A stretch of 64,000 nt of DNA from Ornithinibacillus massiliensis (GTDB taxonomy: Bacteria; Bacillota; Bacilli; Bacillales; Amphibacillaceae). The position numbers were made by a program, and so were the translations under genes. The notes below the pieces were generated by a model. The model searched no databases. It had not been told where the DNA came from and saw nothing but the letters and a program-made list of their open reading frames with translations. Shown here in pieces: positions 26,680 through 35,286 of the stretch. The stretch spans positions 248,001-312,000 of the forward strand of contig NZ_JAGXBY010000003.1 in NCBI RefSeq assembly GCF_018310345.1, read 5' to 3'. The first letter of the stretch is position 1. Each line of letters begins with the position of its first letter.

Positions 26680-27571
26680 AGTGAGCACCTACCTTCTCGA
26701 TAAAGATATCGTTTAGGGATGGTTCTTCTAAATCAAATTTCCGCACAAAGCCCTTCCCCTGCAGTTCACGAAAAATAACCTGTGATACTTCCTCATCGGT
26801 AATCTGTACTAAACAGCCTTCTATCGTCTGCTTGTAGTGGACTACACCATGAATAGTCTTTAAAAAATCTAAACTCATATCAGCATGAATAATTAAGTTT
26901 TTCTTACCAAAGGAGCGTTTAATCTCACGTAATGCCCCTTGCACAACTGGAGTTCCTTTATGTAATATACATAGGTGCTGACATAATTCCTCTACATGTT
27001 CCATTCGATGGGATGAAAAGACAATCGAAGTTCCTTCATTTTTCAAATCGAGAACGGCTTTCTTCAACAACTCTACATTGATCGGATCTAAACCCGAGAA
27101 TGGTTCATCTAATATTAATAGCTTCGGTTTATGGATAACGGCTGAAATGAATTGAATCTTCTGCTGATTCCCCTTAGACAGCTCTTCAACCTTTTTGTCA
27201 ATATATTCGGGTACCTTAAATCGCTCTAACCACGCTTCAAGCTCCTTTAACGCATCACGTTTTCCCATCCCACGCAAACGAGCTAGATAAATAATTTGCT
27301 CCCTTACTTTTAGCTTGGGATATAGTCCTCTCTCTTCAGGCAGGTAACCTATCAAACTACTTTTATCATAATCTATCTTTTCCCCGTTCCATGTTATCTC
27401 CCCAGAAGTCTGATCAAGTAATCCAAGGATCATACGAAATGTAGTCGTTTTTCCTGCACCATTACCTCCTAGAAACCCGAACATTTCGTTCTCTGGTATT
27501 TCTAAGCTTAAGTCGTTAACAGCAGTATGTCCGCCAAATCGCTTGCTTACATTTTTTATTAGTAATGTCAT
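26672..27571 (-). CDS. yhaQ: ABC transporter ATPase YhaQ (NatA-like)
   Basis: A 299-residue ATPase. Walker A is GGNGAGKTTT, the Q-loop region YLPEERGLYPKL, the signature LSKGNQQKIQF, Walker B LLILDEPFSGLDP, and the switch FSSHRMEHVEELC. A C-terminal DUF4162-like extension is typical of NatA-type ATPases. It drives the YhaP permease. It is the fourth gene of a run starting with an XRE regulator and two small membrane proteins. Confidence 0.9.
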   Translation of the reverse strand: MTLLIKNVSKRFGGHTAVNDLSLEIPENEMFGFLGGNGAGKTTTFRMILGLLDQTSGEITWNGEKIDYDKSSLIGYLPEERGLYPKLKVREQIIYLARLRGMGKRDALKELEAWLERFKVPEYIDKKVEELSKGNQQKIQFISAVIHKPKLLILDEPFSGLDPINVELLKKAVLDLKNEGTSIVFSSHRMEHVEELCQHLCILHKGTPVVQGALREIKRSFGKKNLIIHADMSLDFLKTIHGVVHYKQTIEGCLVQITDEEVSQVIFRELQGKGFVRKFDLEEPSLNDIFIEKVGAHYE

Positions 27572-27591
27572 CGTAATTCATTCACTCCTTT

Positions 27592-27909
27592 CTATTCCTT
27601 AGTACTATAATAGGCGGCAGCAATTCCCATGATGATACAATGAAGAACATATAACGCATTTATCAAGAAAAAGGCAAATCCAATACCATCAAATATGATG
27701 ACAACCGGTGTAGCTATTAGCATAATGACTAGCATAATATCCCACGTGCGTCCTTTCGCTTGATTATTTACCTGATAATAACGCTCATCATAGCGATGTT
27801 TTTTCTTTCCAATTCTTCGTTGAATCAAGAAAATGATTAGCATGAATAAGTAATTTAAAGCTAAAATGAATACAAGCCATGGTGCTTCTAAAAAAGTTTG
27901 ACTAAACAT
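27592..27909 (-). CDS. Small membrane protein, paralogue 1
   Basis: A 105-residue protein with three hydrophobic segments (about 12-30, 56-75, 78-100). The cytoplasmic loop HRYDERYYQVNNQAKGRTWDIM aligns with the next gene's HYDDERNQYETNRAKAKSWDIM, so the two are paralogues. I do not recognise a functional family. Co-location with YhaQP suggests accessory subunits or immunity-like membrane partners. The ATG follows GGGGGTATACC. Confidence 0.72.
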   Translation of the reverse strand: MFSQTFLEAPWLVFILALNYLFMLIIFLIQRRIGKKKHRYDERYYQVNNQAKGRTWDIMLVIMLIATPVVIIFDGIGFAFFLINALYVLHCIIMGIAAAYYSTKE

Positions 27910-27930
27910 GGTATACCCCCAGGTAAATTA

Positions 27931-28245
27931 TTATGAGTTTTTGAAATGATAATAAAGTGCTGATCCCCCTACGGAAAGAGTGTGTAAAAAGAACACCCCC
28001 ATGAGGAAAAAGTAACTAAAGGAGACCCCTTCCACAATTAATACAATTGGGATAGAAATAATCATGATAATGAACATAATATCCCAACTCTTAGCCTTTG
28101 CCCGGTTCGTTTCATATTGATTACGTTCATCATCATAATGTGCTTGCTTCCTAATTCGCCCTTGGATTAAGTAAGCTATTAATAGCCAAATAAATGTGCC
28201 TAATAACATAATGATTACCCATGGGTTCTCTAATTCACCTAACAT
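27931..28245 (-). CDS. Small membrane protein, paralogue 2
   Basis: About 104 residues with the same layout as the downstream paralogue: one helix, the charged loop with DERNQYETNRAKAKSWDIM, then two helices. I placed the start at the ATG at 28243-28245, which follows GAGGGGG by six bases; the frame is open to 28260. It overlaps the end of the XRE regulator gene, so translation is coupled. The function is unknown. Confidence 0.7.
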   Translation of the reverse strand: MLGELENPWVIIMLLGTFIWLLIAYLIQGRIRKQAHYDDERNQYETNRAKAKSWDIMFIIMIISIPIVLIVEGVSFSYFFLMGVFFLHTLSVGGSALYYHFKNS

Positions 28246-28444
28246 TCTCATCCCCCTCAAAAATAAATAATTCTTCTATGCTACATTCAAAAATTTGTGC
28301 TAATTTATGAGCAAGTACAAGAGAAGGCTTATACTTTCCCTTTTCTAATGAGATTATGGTTTGCCTCGATACTTTTAAAAGCTGTGATAAATCTTCCTGA
28401 GTCATATTTCTTTCTGTTCGTTTTTCACGAATTAATGTTTTCAT
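28235..28444 (-). CDS. Small XRE-family repressor
   Basis: A 69-residue single-domain helix-turn-helix protein: EKRTERNMTQEDLSQLLKVS is the first part and RQTIISLEKGKYKPSLVLAH the recognition region, ending in FECSIEELFIFEGDENV. It belongs to the YozG/XRE group of tiny regulators that often control adjacent membrane or ABC genes. The ATG at 28442-28444 follows AGGAGATAG. A tandem near-palindromic repeat just upstream is a likely autoregulatory operator. Confidence 0.85.
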   Translation of the reverse strand: MKTLIREKRTERNMTQEDLSQLLKVSRQTIISLEKGKYKPSLVLAHKLAQIFECSIEELFIFEGDENVR

Positions 28445-28454
28445 ACTATCTCCT

Positions 28455-28484
28455 ACTTCATGTAAAGTTGACTTCACGTAAAGT
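28455..28484 (-). promoter_or_regulatory. Tandem operator candidate for the XRE regulator
   Basis: Two 14-bp near-palindromes, ACTTCATGTAAAGT (28455-28468) and ACTTCACGTAAAGT (28471-28484), differ at one base and repeat with a 16-bp period. They lie directly in front of the XRE gene start. Such tandem sites are typical of autoregulated small repressors. Confidence 0.55.
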
Positions 28485-28608
28485 GTACTATACATCAAGC
28501 ATCAAAGTCAAGGGCACTTTACATTTTACATTCTATCCATCTATATAGAAGGATTTTTATAATAAAAGTCGAATAGTAAACAATAAGAAAAACTTCAGGA
28601 GGGAAACG

Positions 28609-28794
28609 ATGAAGACATATGTATTAACTGTTTTTGATAAATCCGGGGAGAAATTATTGGATGAGTCATTTCAAGCTGCCAATGATCAAGAAGCAAAAAA
28701 ACTAGGAGAAGAACGACTTGCGCAAAAAGGTTATCAGGAGCATACACATCGATGTGTTTCACCAGAGGCAAAGCTAGTATTGTTCCACCGTTAA
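28609..28794 (+). CDS. yhzD: YhzD-like small protein
   Basis: A 61-residue soluble protein (TVFDKSGEKLLDESFQAAND ... EHTHRCVSPEAKLVLFHR). It corresponds in size, sequence character and neighbourhood to B. subtilis YhzD. The function is unknown. A strong AGGAGGG ribosome site precedes the ATG. Confidence 0.72.
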   Translation: MKTYVLTVFDKSGEKLLDESFQAANDQEAKKLGEERLAQKGYQEHTHRCVSPEAKLVLFHR

Positions 28795-28830
28795 TAGAAA
28801 TTACACTCAGAAGGTTAGCTAGTACTTAAA

Positions 28831-29010
28831 ATAACGCGGCGTAAAGTAAAAATAGCGCGGAAACCTTCGGAAATCGCGCCGGAATAACAAAAGTCGCGCA
28901 ATATGGAAGAAAAATAGCGCGGCCTTCATTAAAAGTCGCGCGACACATCCATAATGGCGTGACTTTTGATGAAGGCCGCGCAAAATACTACAATTCTCTC
29001 GCGACTTTAT
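28831..29010. repeat. CGCG-centred degenerate tandem repeat
   Basis: CGCG cores at 28835, 28856, 28875, 28895, 28918 and 28937 recur every 19-23 bases, in units resembling AAAATAGCGCGG or AAAAGTCGCGC. A further core lies near 29000. The motif is far richer in GC than its surroundings. The 298-base gap between yhzD and yhaR otherwise contains no gene. It is probably a dispersed intergenic element. Confidence 0.7.
28917..28981. repeat. Long inverted repeat within the CGCG element
   Basis: The 25-base arms starting GCGCGGCCTTCAT and ending ATGAAGGCCGCGC (with TTAAAAGTC/GACTTTTGA inside) pair almost perfectly around a short loop. The result would be a very stable hairpin in DNA or RNA. No T-run follows, so it is not a standard terminator. 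Confidence 0.8.
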
Positions 29011-29092
29011 CCGTTTTATTGAGAAATCGACAGATGGGGAATTACCTCCGCATACTACTCTGATTACTGTTCATTCCAAATTATTCATATTC

Positions 29093-29872
29093 TCATTTAC
29101 CGGCAAAGCTCGGTTTCCTTTTCTCTAAAAACGCGAGTACTCCCTCCTTATGATCCTCCGTACTTCTCAGCTGCCATTGGTTCTCTTTTTCTCTTTCTAA
29201 ATAATAATTTAATGTTTCGACATGCAGGTTGTGATAGGTCATTTTCGTTCTAAGCATTGCCTCAAGTGGAGAAGCAAGTAACCGCTGCCCAAGATTAGTA
29301 GACTCTTCCAATACATCCTGTTCCGTTACAATATCTACTAGTCCCATTTTTTTTGCTTCAGTAGCTTTAACCTGTCTTGGATTTCCCCAAATAAATTGCT
29401 TCGCTTGCTGTGTCCCAAGGCGCTGTTCTACCCAGAAATGCCCCCCGCCATCAGGAGCTAAACCTACTCCAATAAATAACATCCCAAATTTAGCCTCTTG
29501 GTGTGCGACAACATAATCAGCAGATAGTGCTAAGCTTAATCCTAATCCAGCAGCTGAGCCTTGAACACTGGAGATGACGATCTTCGGCATCATGTAAAGT
29601 TTCCGCACAATCTCAGTAATCGTGTCCATAACACGATCAAAGAACGCTTTATTAGCAAAGTCCTTCATCATGGCAATATCGCCACCCGCACAGAAGGCGT
29701 TCCCATTCCCAGAAAGAATAACAATTCTGTCATTATTCTGTTCCACTTTTTCAAGTGTCATTAGAAGTTCTTCAAGCATTTCCTTATTGAGTGCATTATA
29801 TCGGTCTGGTCGATTTAAGGTAATATGCGATACGTGCTGCTTACTTTCCAATGTCACAAACGTCAATTTCAT
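29093..29872 (-). CDS. yhaR: Enoyl-CoA hydratase/isomerase family protein YhaR
   Basis: A 259-residue crotonase-fold protein. The oxyanion-hole motifs are GNAFCAGGDIAMM and SVQGSAAGLGLSLALSADYVVA, and GMLFIGVGLAPDGGGHFWV follows. The family hydrates enoyl-CoAs or acts on related acyl-CoA substrates; the specific reaction is not evident. The start at 29872 (ATG) stands very near its GGGGGG site; a TTG two codons later is better spaced. It occupies the same neighbourhood as B. subtilis yhaR. Confidence 0.85.
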   Translation of the reverse strand: MKLTFVTLESKQHVSHITLNRPDRYNALNKEMLEELLMTLEKVEQNNDRIVILSGNGNAFCAGGDIAMMKDFANKAFFDRVMDTITEIVRKLYMMPKIVISSVQGSAAGLGLSLALSADYVVAHQEAKFGMLFIGVGLAPDGGGHFWVEQRLGTQQAKQFIWGNPRQVKATEAKKMGLVDIVTEQDVLEESTNLGQRLLASPLEAMLRTKMTYHNLHVETLNYYLEREKENQWQLRSTEDHKEGVLAFLEKRKPSFAGK

Positions 29873-29968
29873 TCCCCCCTCATTTATCTAGAACGTGCTA
29901 TTACATTATTCGATAGACAAGGTGATAATTCCTGCTATTATGCTGAAGTAGTACGTAATTTAAGAATT

Positions 29969-30003
29969 AAAAAAAGAGCCAGGATATTTCTCCTCGCTCT
30001 TTC
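29969..30003 (-). terminator. Terminator of yheA
   Basis: The reverse-strand stem AAAGAGC-GAGGA / TCCTG-GCTCTTT is followed by T7. Confidence 0.88.
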
Positions 30004-30008
30004 ATATA

Positions 30009-30359
30009 TTAACCCTGTTGAGAACCGTATAGTTCTTCTAGTGGCTTCGTAATAATTTGGCTAATTTCATTAATTACCATATTTAAACGTTGCTCATGTT
30101 CCATTAATTGTGAAATTGCCTCATGTTGTTGGACTAATTCCACTACTTTACGGGCATTGTCAATCTCTTCTTCGGTAATTTCTTGACCTTGCATTTGTTT
30201 TTGTTGTAGTTCCATTTGTGTATCACGGAAATCTTCAAATGTTTTCTTTGCTGTTGGATCTCCCATAACCGCTTCAAATGCGTCCTTTAGTCCTTTAAAT
30301 TCCTCACTATCACGAATCGCCTTTTCTAAATCATAGGCGCTATCATACATATTAGACAA
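30009..30359 (-). CDS. yheA: YlbF/YmcA-family protein YheA
   Basis: A 116-residue all-helical protein of the YlbF family (AYDLEKAIRDSEEFKGLKDAF, EITEEEIDNARKVVELVQQ). YlbF and YmcA form the Y-complex that steers RNase Y; YheA is a stand-alone paralogue of unknown role. Translation begins at a TTG (30357-30359) eight bases after AGGAGG. It is followed by its own terminator. Confidence 0.88.
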   Translation of the reverse strand: MSNMYDSAYDLEKAIRDSEEFKGLKDAFEAVMGDPTAKKTFEDFRDTQMELQQKQMQGQEITEEEIDNARKVVELVQQHEAISQLMEHEQRLNMVINEISQIITKPLEELYGSQQG

Positions 30360-30607
30360 AACAAATTCCTCCTTGATTAGATTACCCCCACTATATCAAA
30401 CGTAACGGGGTATGTATACTAATAGCTATTAACTTTTGATTATAAAGTTAATTGACACTAGGTGAACTATCTATACGGGGATTTCGCAAGGCTAACTGGC
30501 GACAAGCAGACTTGGTTATATATTTTTACTGACATAAATGGTACTTTTTTAAATAGCGATTAAATTGGTATAATTAATGTAACTCTAATGAAAATGAGGT
30601 TTTTTAA

Positions 30608-31489
30608 TTGATTGATAATTTAAAAGCGTACTTTCCTTCTCTCGAACACTATACAACCATTCCAGCAAAATTAAATAATAGCTTAAAATGGTTCCTAACT
30701 TCAGACTCTCAATTAGTCGGGATTCATCCAGATGAATTACAGGAGAAAGATTTACTTCTATTAAGTACTTTTCTGACTCCATATCATAACTTGTTTCCAT
30801 CTATGACAGAAGAAGAAAAGCAATGGAAAAATTGGATTCATACTGATGAGTATCCTAATAACAATTCTACCTTTCGATTTGTCTACTTCCAATTGCCATC
30901 CAAACAAATCGAACTATCTGCATTTAAAAGTGCTATTAATCAGTTATTTGAAAGAGAATTTCCTATTTTATGGGAAAACGAACAGGAAGGTATTATCATC
31001 GAATCGTTTAATCGTGAATTAGAAGATACTATTTCTTATAAGGAAATTATTGATATTCTAATCAGTGATTTATATATCAATATACGCTTTTTTGTAGGTC
31101 CTTATTTCCATTCGAATGAAGGAATAAAAAAATATTATCAACAAATTAAAGCTGGGGCAAAGCTATCGTTTAAATGTTCACAGCTCCAAGTTATAACCTT
31201 TTTAGAGGCTATTCCGCATATATTAGTTGATCACGCTGATTCTTCCTTTAACAAAGATTTACCTAATTTAATCTTACAGGAATTTCAAGATGACAAAGAA
31301 TTCATTACAATGATGGAAGTTTTCTTCAAGAGTAATTTGAATGTCTCTGTCGCTGCCAAAAAACTTTATATGCACCGAAATAGTCTGCAATACCGCATTG
31401 ATAAATACTATGAAAAAACTGGGATTGATGTTCGTATATTTCATCAAGCACTTACCGTATATTTGGCCATTCTAGCGTTAAATAAATAA
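30608..31489 (+). CDS. PucR/CdaR-type transcriptional regulator
   Basis: A 293-residue protein whose C-terminus is the PucR-family helix-turn-helix: MMEVFFKSNLNVSVAAKKLY, then MHRNSLQYRIDKYYEKTGID (about 235-285). The N-terminal 200 residues have no recognisable ligand domain, resembling the GGDEF-like or diacid-sensing part of CdaR proteins. The start is a TTG at 30608 with ATGAGG upstream. It lies just before msmX with its own terminator; a role in sugar-uptake control is possible but only inferred from position. Confidence 0.75.
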   Translation: MIDNLKAYFPSLEHYTTIPAKLNNSLKWFLTSDSQLVGIHPDELQEKDLLLLSTFLTPYHNLFPSMTEEEKQWKNWIHTDEYPNNNSTFRFVYFQLPSKQIELSAFKSAINQLFEREFPILWENEQEGIIIESFNRELEDTISYKEIIDILISDLYINIRFFVGPYFHSNEGIKKYYQQIKAGAKLSFKCSQLQVITFLEAIPHILVDHADSSFNKDLPNLILQEFQDDKEFITMMEVFFKSNLNVSVAAKKLYMHRNSLQYRIDKYYEKTGIDVRIFHQALTVYLAILALNK

Positions 31490-31497
31490 CTTTATGT

Positions 31498-31536
31498 AAA
31501 CATGCACAAAGAGCAGCCATATCTTTGTGCATGTTT
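31498..31536 (+). terminator. Terminator between the PucR-type gene and msmX
   Basis: The 14-bp arms AAACATGCACAAAG / CTTTGTGCATGTTT form a stem downstream of the regulator stop. It lies inside the false N-terminal extension of the msmX frame. Confidence 0.85.
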
Positions 31537-31615
31537 ACTATTTTGTCCATTCGTCCTATTTACTATAATTAATTCAGAACATAAAAACGCTTTCATTTCT
31601 AAGGGGGACTTGTAC

Positions 31616-32713
31616 ATGGCTGAATTACGCTTAGAACACATTCAAAAGAAATATGATAAGGACGTAGTAGCTGTTAATGACTTTAACTTACACATTCAAG
31701 ATAAGGAATTTATTGTCTTTGTTGGACCTTCTGGATGTGGTAAATCCACTACACTTCGTATGATTGCTGGTCTAGAAGAAATCACGGACGGGGAGCTATA
31801 CATCGATGATAAGAAAATGAATGATGTCGCTCCTAAAGACCGTGACATTGCAATGGTATTCCAAAACTATGCCCTATATCCGCATATGAATGTATATGAT
31901 AACATGGCCTTTGGATTAAAACTACGTAAGTTTAAAAAAGACGAAATTGACAAACGTGTACAAAACGCGGCAAAAATTTTAGGTCTAGAAGCATACTTAG
32001 ATCGTAAACCAAAAGCTCTTTCTGGTGGACAACGTCAACGTGTTGCATTAGGTCGTGCGATTGTTCGTGATGCAAAAGTATTCTTAATGGATGAACCATT
32101 ATCAAACTTAGATGCGAAATTACGTGTACAAATGCGTGCAGAAATCCAGAAGCTTCACAAACGCTTGCAGACAACTACGATATATGTAACCCATGACCAA
32201 ACAGAAGCAATGACGATGGCTACGCGCTTAGTGGTAATGAAAGATGGCGTTATCCAACAAGTCGGTGCACCAAAAGAGGTTTATGATAATCCTAATAACG
32301 TATTTGTTGGTGGATTTATTGGCTCACCTTCCATGAACTTCTTTACAGGAGTAGTAAAAGGCTCTGAATTTGTAATGAATGACGTAAAGATTAGAATCCC
32401 AGAAGGAAAACTAAAGGATCTCAAGGCAAAGGGTTATGTAGACAAGGAAGTCATTTTAGGTGTACGTCCAGAGGATATTCACGATGAGTTAATATTTATC
32501 GAATCCTCTCCTAATACTAAAATATCAGCTTATATTGACGTAGCGGAATTAATGGGTGCAGAAACATTCTTATACTCGAAAATAAATGAGCAAGATTTCA
32601 TTGCTCGTGTGGACTCAAGAACTGATATTAATGGCGGAGAAACGATAGACCTAGCACTGGACATGAACAAAGTACACTTCTTCGACGCTGAAACAGAAGA
32701 AAGAATAAAATAA
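31616..32713 (+). CDS. msmX: Multi-sugar ABC transporter ATPase MsmX
   Basis: A 365-residue ATPase of the MalK/UgpC/MsmX type. Walker A is [10 protein letters not shown], the signature [14 protein letters not shown], Walker [14 protein letters not shown], and the switch [13 protein letters not shown]; a TOBE-like C-terminal domain (about 240-365) follows. In Bacillus, MsmX energises several different sugar importers, which fits its orphan setting here. The ATG at 31616 after AAGGGGG gives the normal family N-terminus [13 protein letters not shown]; the longer frame runs through a terminator. Confidence 0.93.
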   Translation: MAELRLEHIQKKYDKDVVAVNDFNLHIQDKEFIVFVGPSGCGKSTTLRMIAGLEEITDGELYIDDKKMNDVAPKDRDIAMVFQNYALYPHMNVYDNMAFGLKLRKFKKDEIDKRVQNAAKILGLEAYLDRKPKALSGGQRQRVALGRAIVRDAKVFLMDEPLSNLDAKLRVQMRAEIQKLHKRLQTTTIYVTHDQTEAMTMATRLVVMKDGVIQQVGAPKEVYDNPNNVFVGGFIGSPSMNFFTGVVKGSEFVMNDVKIRIPEGKLKDLKAKGYVDKEVILGVRPEDIHDELIFIESSPNTKISAYIDVAELMGAETFLYSKINEQDFIARVDSRTDINGGETIDLALDMNKVHFFDAETEERIK

Positions 32714-32727
32714 TATATCAAAAATTG

Positions 32728-32764
32728 AGCTCGTTATTTTTAATAATAACGAGCTTTATTTTAT
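32728..32764 (+). terminator. Terminator of msmX
   Basis: The stem AGCTCGTTATT / AATAACGAGCT is followed by a T-rich stretch. Confidence 0.9.
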
Positions 32765-32838
32765 TTCCAGACATATATTTTGTTAATTTTAGGGAATTAT
32801 TTCAATAAATTTGTAAATAATACAGGTAACAATTATAC

Positions 32839-32872
32839 AAAAGGAAAAGCCAACTAGGACTTTTCCTTCTAT
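32839..32872 (-). terminator. Terminator of the first SASP gene
   Basis: The reverse-strand stem AGGAAAAG / CTTTTCCT is followed by T residues, 31 bases past the stop. Confidence 0.8.
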
Positions 32873-32902
32873 TTTAAGGAGCTTTACTACTCCTAGCCAT
32901 TA

Positions 32903-33106
32903 TTATTGAGTTTTTCCAGACATTTGTTGTTGAGCTGTTTGTACTAGACGCTTAGTAATTTCTCCACCAACAGAACCGTTAGAGCGAGAAGTATTGTCAG
33001 CACTTAGCGTAACACCAAACTCAGAAGCAATCTCATATTTCATTTGCTCAAGGGCTTGTTCTACTCCTGGTACTAGTAATTGGTTTGAATTGTTATTGTT
33101 AGCCAT
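32903..33106 (-). CDS. Alpha/beta-type small acid-soluble spore protein
   Basis: A 67-residue SASP of the alpha/beta type. SASPs coat and protect spore DNA and are later degraded by the GPR protease; the GPR site is YEIASEFGV. The second DNA-binding helix includes [12 protein letters not shown]. The start at 33104-33106 follows AGGAGGTGAT; six upstream codons in the frame are untranslated. It is paralogous to the gene at 33276-33485, and both carry the same promoter arrangement. Expression in the forespore is expected. Confidence 0.95.
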   Translation of the reverse strand: MANNNNSNQLLVPGVEQALEQMKYEIASEFGVTLSADNTSRSNGSVGGEITKRLVQTAQQQMSGKTQ

Positions 33107-33128
33107 ATTTATCACCTCCTGCACTAGT

Positions 33129-33157
33129 TAGTGTGAACAGAACATGTTATCTTATCA
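33129..33157 (-). promoter_or_regulatory. SigG-like promoter of the first SASP gene
   Basis: On the reverse strand TGATA (complement of 33153-33157) and CACACTA (complement of 33129-33135) are 17 bases apart. This is close to the SigG pattern and mirrored at the second SASP gene. Confidence 0.5.
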
Positions 33158-33245
33158 CAAGAAATGAATGGCAATAATAGGTTTTTATGAAAAATAGAAA
33201 GCTAAAGGGAAAGCCAAAGACTTTCCCTATTAGAACGGTTTTTAA

Positions 33246-33266
33246 AAGGGGGTCTCCCCCCCTTAT
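33246..33266 (-). terminator. Terminator of the second SASP gene
   Basis: AAGGGGG and CCCCCTT form a hairpin on the reverse strand before TTTTAAAA. A second stem, GGGAAAG/CTTTCCC, lies at about 33208-33226. Confidence 0.75.
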
Positions 33267-33275
33267 AGCCAGTCA

Positions 33276-33485
33276 TTATTGAATTCTACCAGATAATTGT
33301 TGTTGAGCAGTTTGTACTAAACGCTTAGTGATCTCCCCACCAACAGAACCGTTAGCACGAGAAGTAGTATCAGCACCAAGGTTTACACCAAACTCAGAAG
33401 CGATTTCAATTTTCATTTGTTCTAAAGCTTGTTCAGCTCCAGGTACTAGTAATTGGTTTGAGTTATTGCTGTTGTTGTTAGCCAT
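33276..33485 (-). CDS. Alpha/beta-type small acid-soluble spore protein (second copy)
   Basis: A 69-residue SASP nearly identical to its downstream neighbour, differing mainly in an extra SN pair at the N-terminus and a few substitutions (GPR site [21 protein letters not shown]). It starts at 33483-33485 after AGGAGGTGAT. The tandem arrangement points to a local duplication. It is a DNA-saturating spore protein made in the forespore. Confidence 0.95.
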   Translation of the reverse strand: MANNNSNNSNQLLVPGAEQALEQMKIEIASEFGVNLGADTTSRANGSVGGEITKRLVQTAQQQLSGRIQ

Positions 33486-33506
33486 GTTTATCACCTCCTG
33501 TAATTA

Positions 33507-33535
33507 TATTGTGAGCAGAAGTAAAAAACTTATCA
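33507..33535 (-). promoter_or_regulatory. SigG-like promoter of the second SASP gene
   Basis: TGATA (complement of 33531-33535) and CACAATA (complement of 33507-33513) are again 17 bases apart. The surrounding TGTGATAAG and CTGYTCACA blocks are conserved with the other SASP promoter. Confidence 0.5.
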
Positions 33536-33664
33536 CAAAAAAACATTGGTAAATTGTGGTTAACTATATATGTATATAATTCGCTGGTTAATAACGTTTT
33601 AGATAGGTATGGAGCATTGATTTAGTGGCAAATAAATGGTTATTTTGGTGAGGAAAGGTATACT

Positions 33665-33698
33665 AAAAAAGGAATCCCACTTGACGGGATTCCTTTTA
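33665..33698 (-). terminator. Terminator of fumC
   Basis: The reverse-strand stem AAAGGAATCCC / GGGATTCCTTTT is followed by a T-run, just past the fumC stop. Confidence 0.92.
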
Positions 33699-33700
33699 CT

Positions 33701-35086
33701 TTATTTTGGATGAGTCATTTCTCTCGGATTCACATATTGGTCAAATTCTTCAGCAGTTAATAAGCCTAATTCAATCGCAGTATCTTTTAACGTCGCGTTA
33801 TCAGCAAATGCTTTTTTCGCGATTTTAGCTGCATTTTCATACCCGATATGAGGGTTTAAAGCTGTCACAAGCATAAGTGAATCATTAAGATATTTATCGA
33901 TTTGCTCTAAATTTGGCTCAATTCCTTGTGCACAACGCTCATCAAATGACAGCATACTATCAGCTAATAGCTCACATGATTGTAAGAAGTTATAGGCAAT
34001 GACTGGTTTAAATACGTTTAGTTCAAAGTTTCCTTGGCTCGCTGCAAAACCAATTGCCGCATCATTTCCCATTACTTGAGCCACGACCATCGTAACCGCT
34101 TCGCTTTGGGTTGGGTTTACTTTACCTGGCATAATAGAGCTTCCTGGTTCATTTGCCGGAATAGTAATTTCACCAATTCCACAGCGCGGACCACTAGCTA
34201 ACCAGCGAACATCATTTGCAATCTTCATTAAGTCCGCAGCAAGCCCTTTTAATGCACCATGGGCATAGACTGTTTCATCATGACTTGTTAAGGCATGAAA
34301 TTTATTTTTTGCAGATACAAAATCTTTTCCAGTGTAATTACTTACCTCTTGGCAAACACGTTCAGAAAACTCTGGATGTGCATTTAATCCTGTACCAACA
34401 GCTGTTCCACCAATCGCTAATTCTTTTAAGTAAGGTAAGCTAGATTCAATCATACTTTCCGATTTCTCTAGCATACGATGCCATCCACTGATTTCTTGTC
34501 CAAGTGTTAATGGTGTTGCGTCCTGTAGATGTGTTCTACCAATCTTAACAATATCCGCAAAAGCTTCCATTTTTGTTTTAAATGTTTGTTTTAACTGACG
34601 TAATGCTGGTAATAAAACATCTTCAAGCTTTAATACTTCCGCAATATGCATGGCAGTTGGATATGTGTCGTTAGAGCTTTGTGATTTATTTACATCATCA
34701 TTCGGATGTAGTGTAAGCTCGCTACCTTGTTCTTTTAACCATTTATTCCCAACATGAGCAATCACTTCATTCATGTTCATGTTCGATTGTGTACCACTAC
34801 CTGTTTGCCATACTACAAGTGGAAAATGCTCATCTAATTTACCTTCAATAATTTGTACAGCAGCATATTCAATTGCTTCTGCTTTTTTTTGCTCCATTAA
34901 TCCAAGATCACTATTTGCTTTGGCAGCACTTTTCTTTAAGATTGCAAACGCTTTTATAATTTCAGTTGGCATTGTTTCATTTCCAATTGGAAAGTTCTCT
35001 TTACTGCGCTGAGTTTGAGCACCCCAGTACTTGTCAGCAGGAACTTTCACTTCCCCCAGTGTATCATGTTCTATACGATATTCCAT
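33701..35086 (-). CDS. fumC: Class II fumarate hydratase
   Basis: A 461-residue tricarboxylic-acid-cycle enzyme interconverting fumarate and malate. The superfamily signature is [16 protein letters not shown]. Substrate-binding regions are [35 protein letters not shown] and [16 protein letters not shown]. The start ATG follows GGGGAGG. It is monocistronic with its own terminator. Assignment is firm; class II enzymes lack the iron-sulfur cluster of class I. Confidence 0.97.
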   Translation of the reverse strand: MEYRIEHDTLGEVKVPADKYWGAQTQRSKENFPIGNETMPTEIIKAFAILKKSAAKANSDLGLMEQKKAEAIEYAAVQIIEGKLDEHFPLVVWQTGSGTQSNMNMNEVIAHVGNKWLKEQGSELTLHPNDDVNKSQSSNDTYPTAMHIAEVLKLEDVLLPALRQLKQTFKTKMEAFADIVKIGRTHLQDATPLTLGQEISGWHRMLEKSESMIESSLPYLKELAIGGTAVGTGLNAHPEFSERVCQEVSNYTGKDFVSAKNKFHALTSHDETVYAHGALKGLAADLMKIANDVRWLASGPRCGIGEITIPANEPGSSIMPGKVNPTQSEAVTMVVAQVMGNDAAIGFAASQGNFELNVFKPVIAYNFLQSCELLADSMLSFDERCAQGIEPNLEQIDKYLNDSLMLVTALNPHIGYENAAKIAKKAFADNATLKDTAIELGLLTAEEFDQYVNPREMTHPK

Positions 35087-35286
35087 ATGTATTTCCTCCC
35101 CAGTAATGATTGTCTTTCCTACTCTATTGTACCAAATTTTTTAAAAATGAGAATTAAATTCAATACTCCATTAACAAAAAGTTATATTTTTATGTGTATC
35201 CAGATTAATTCACAATATTGTAATGCCTATTAAATTGGATTGCCCTTATAATGGAAATATCATTATTTTTATTAGGAGGACTTTAT

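Noticed and set aside
31502..31615. 38-residue N-terminal extension of MsmX
   Set aside because: It runs through a terminator hairpin and lacks a ribosome site; the family N-terminus begins at 31616.
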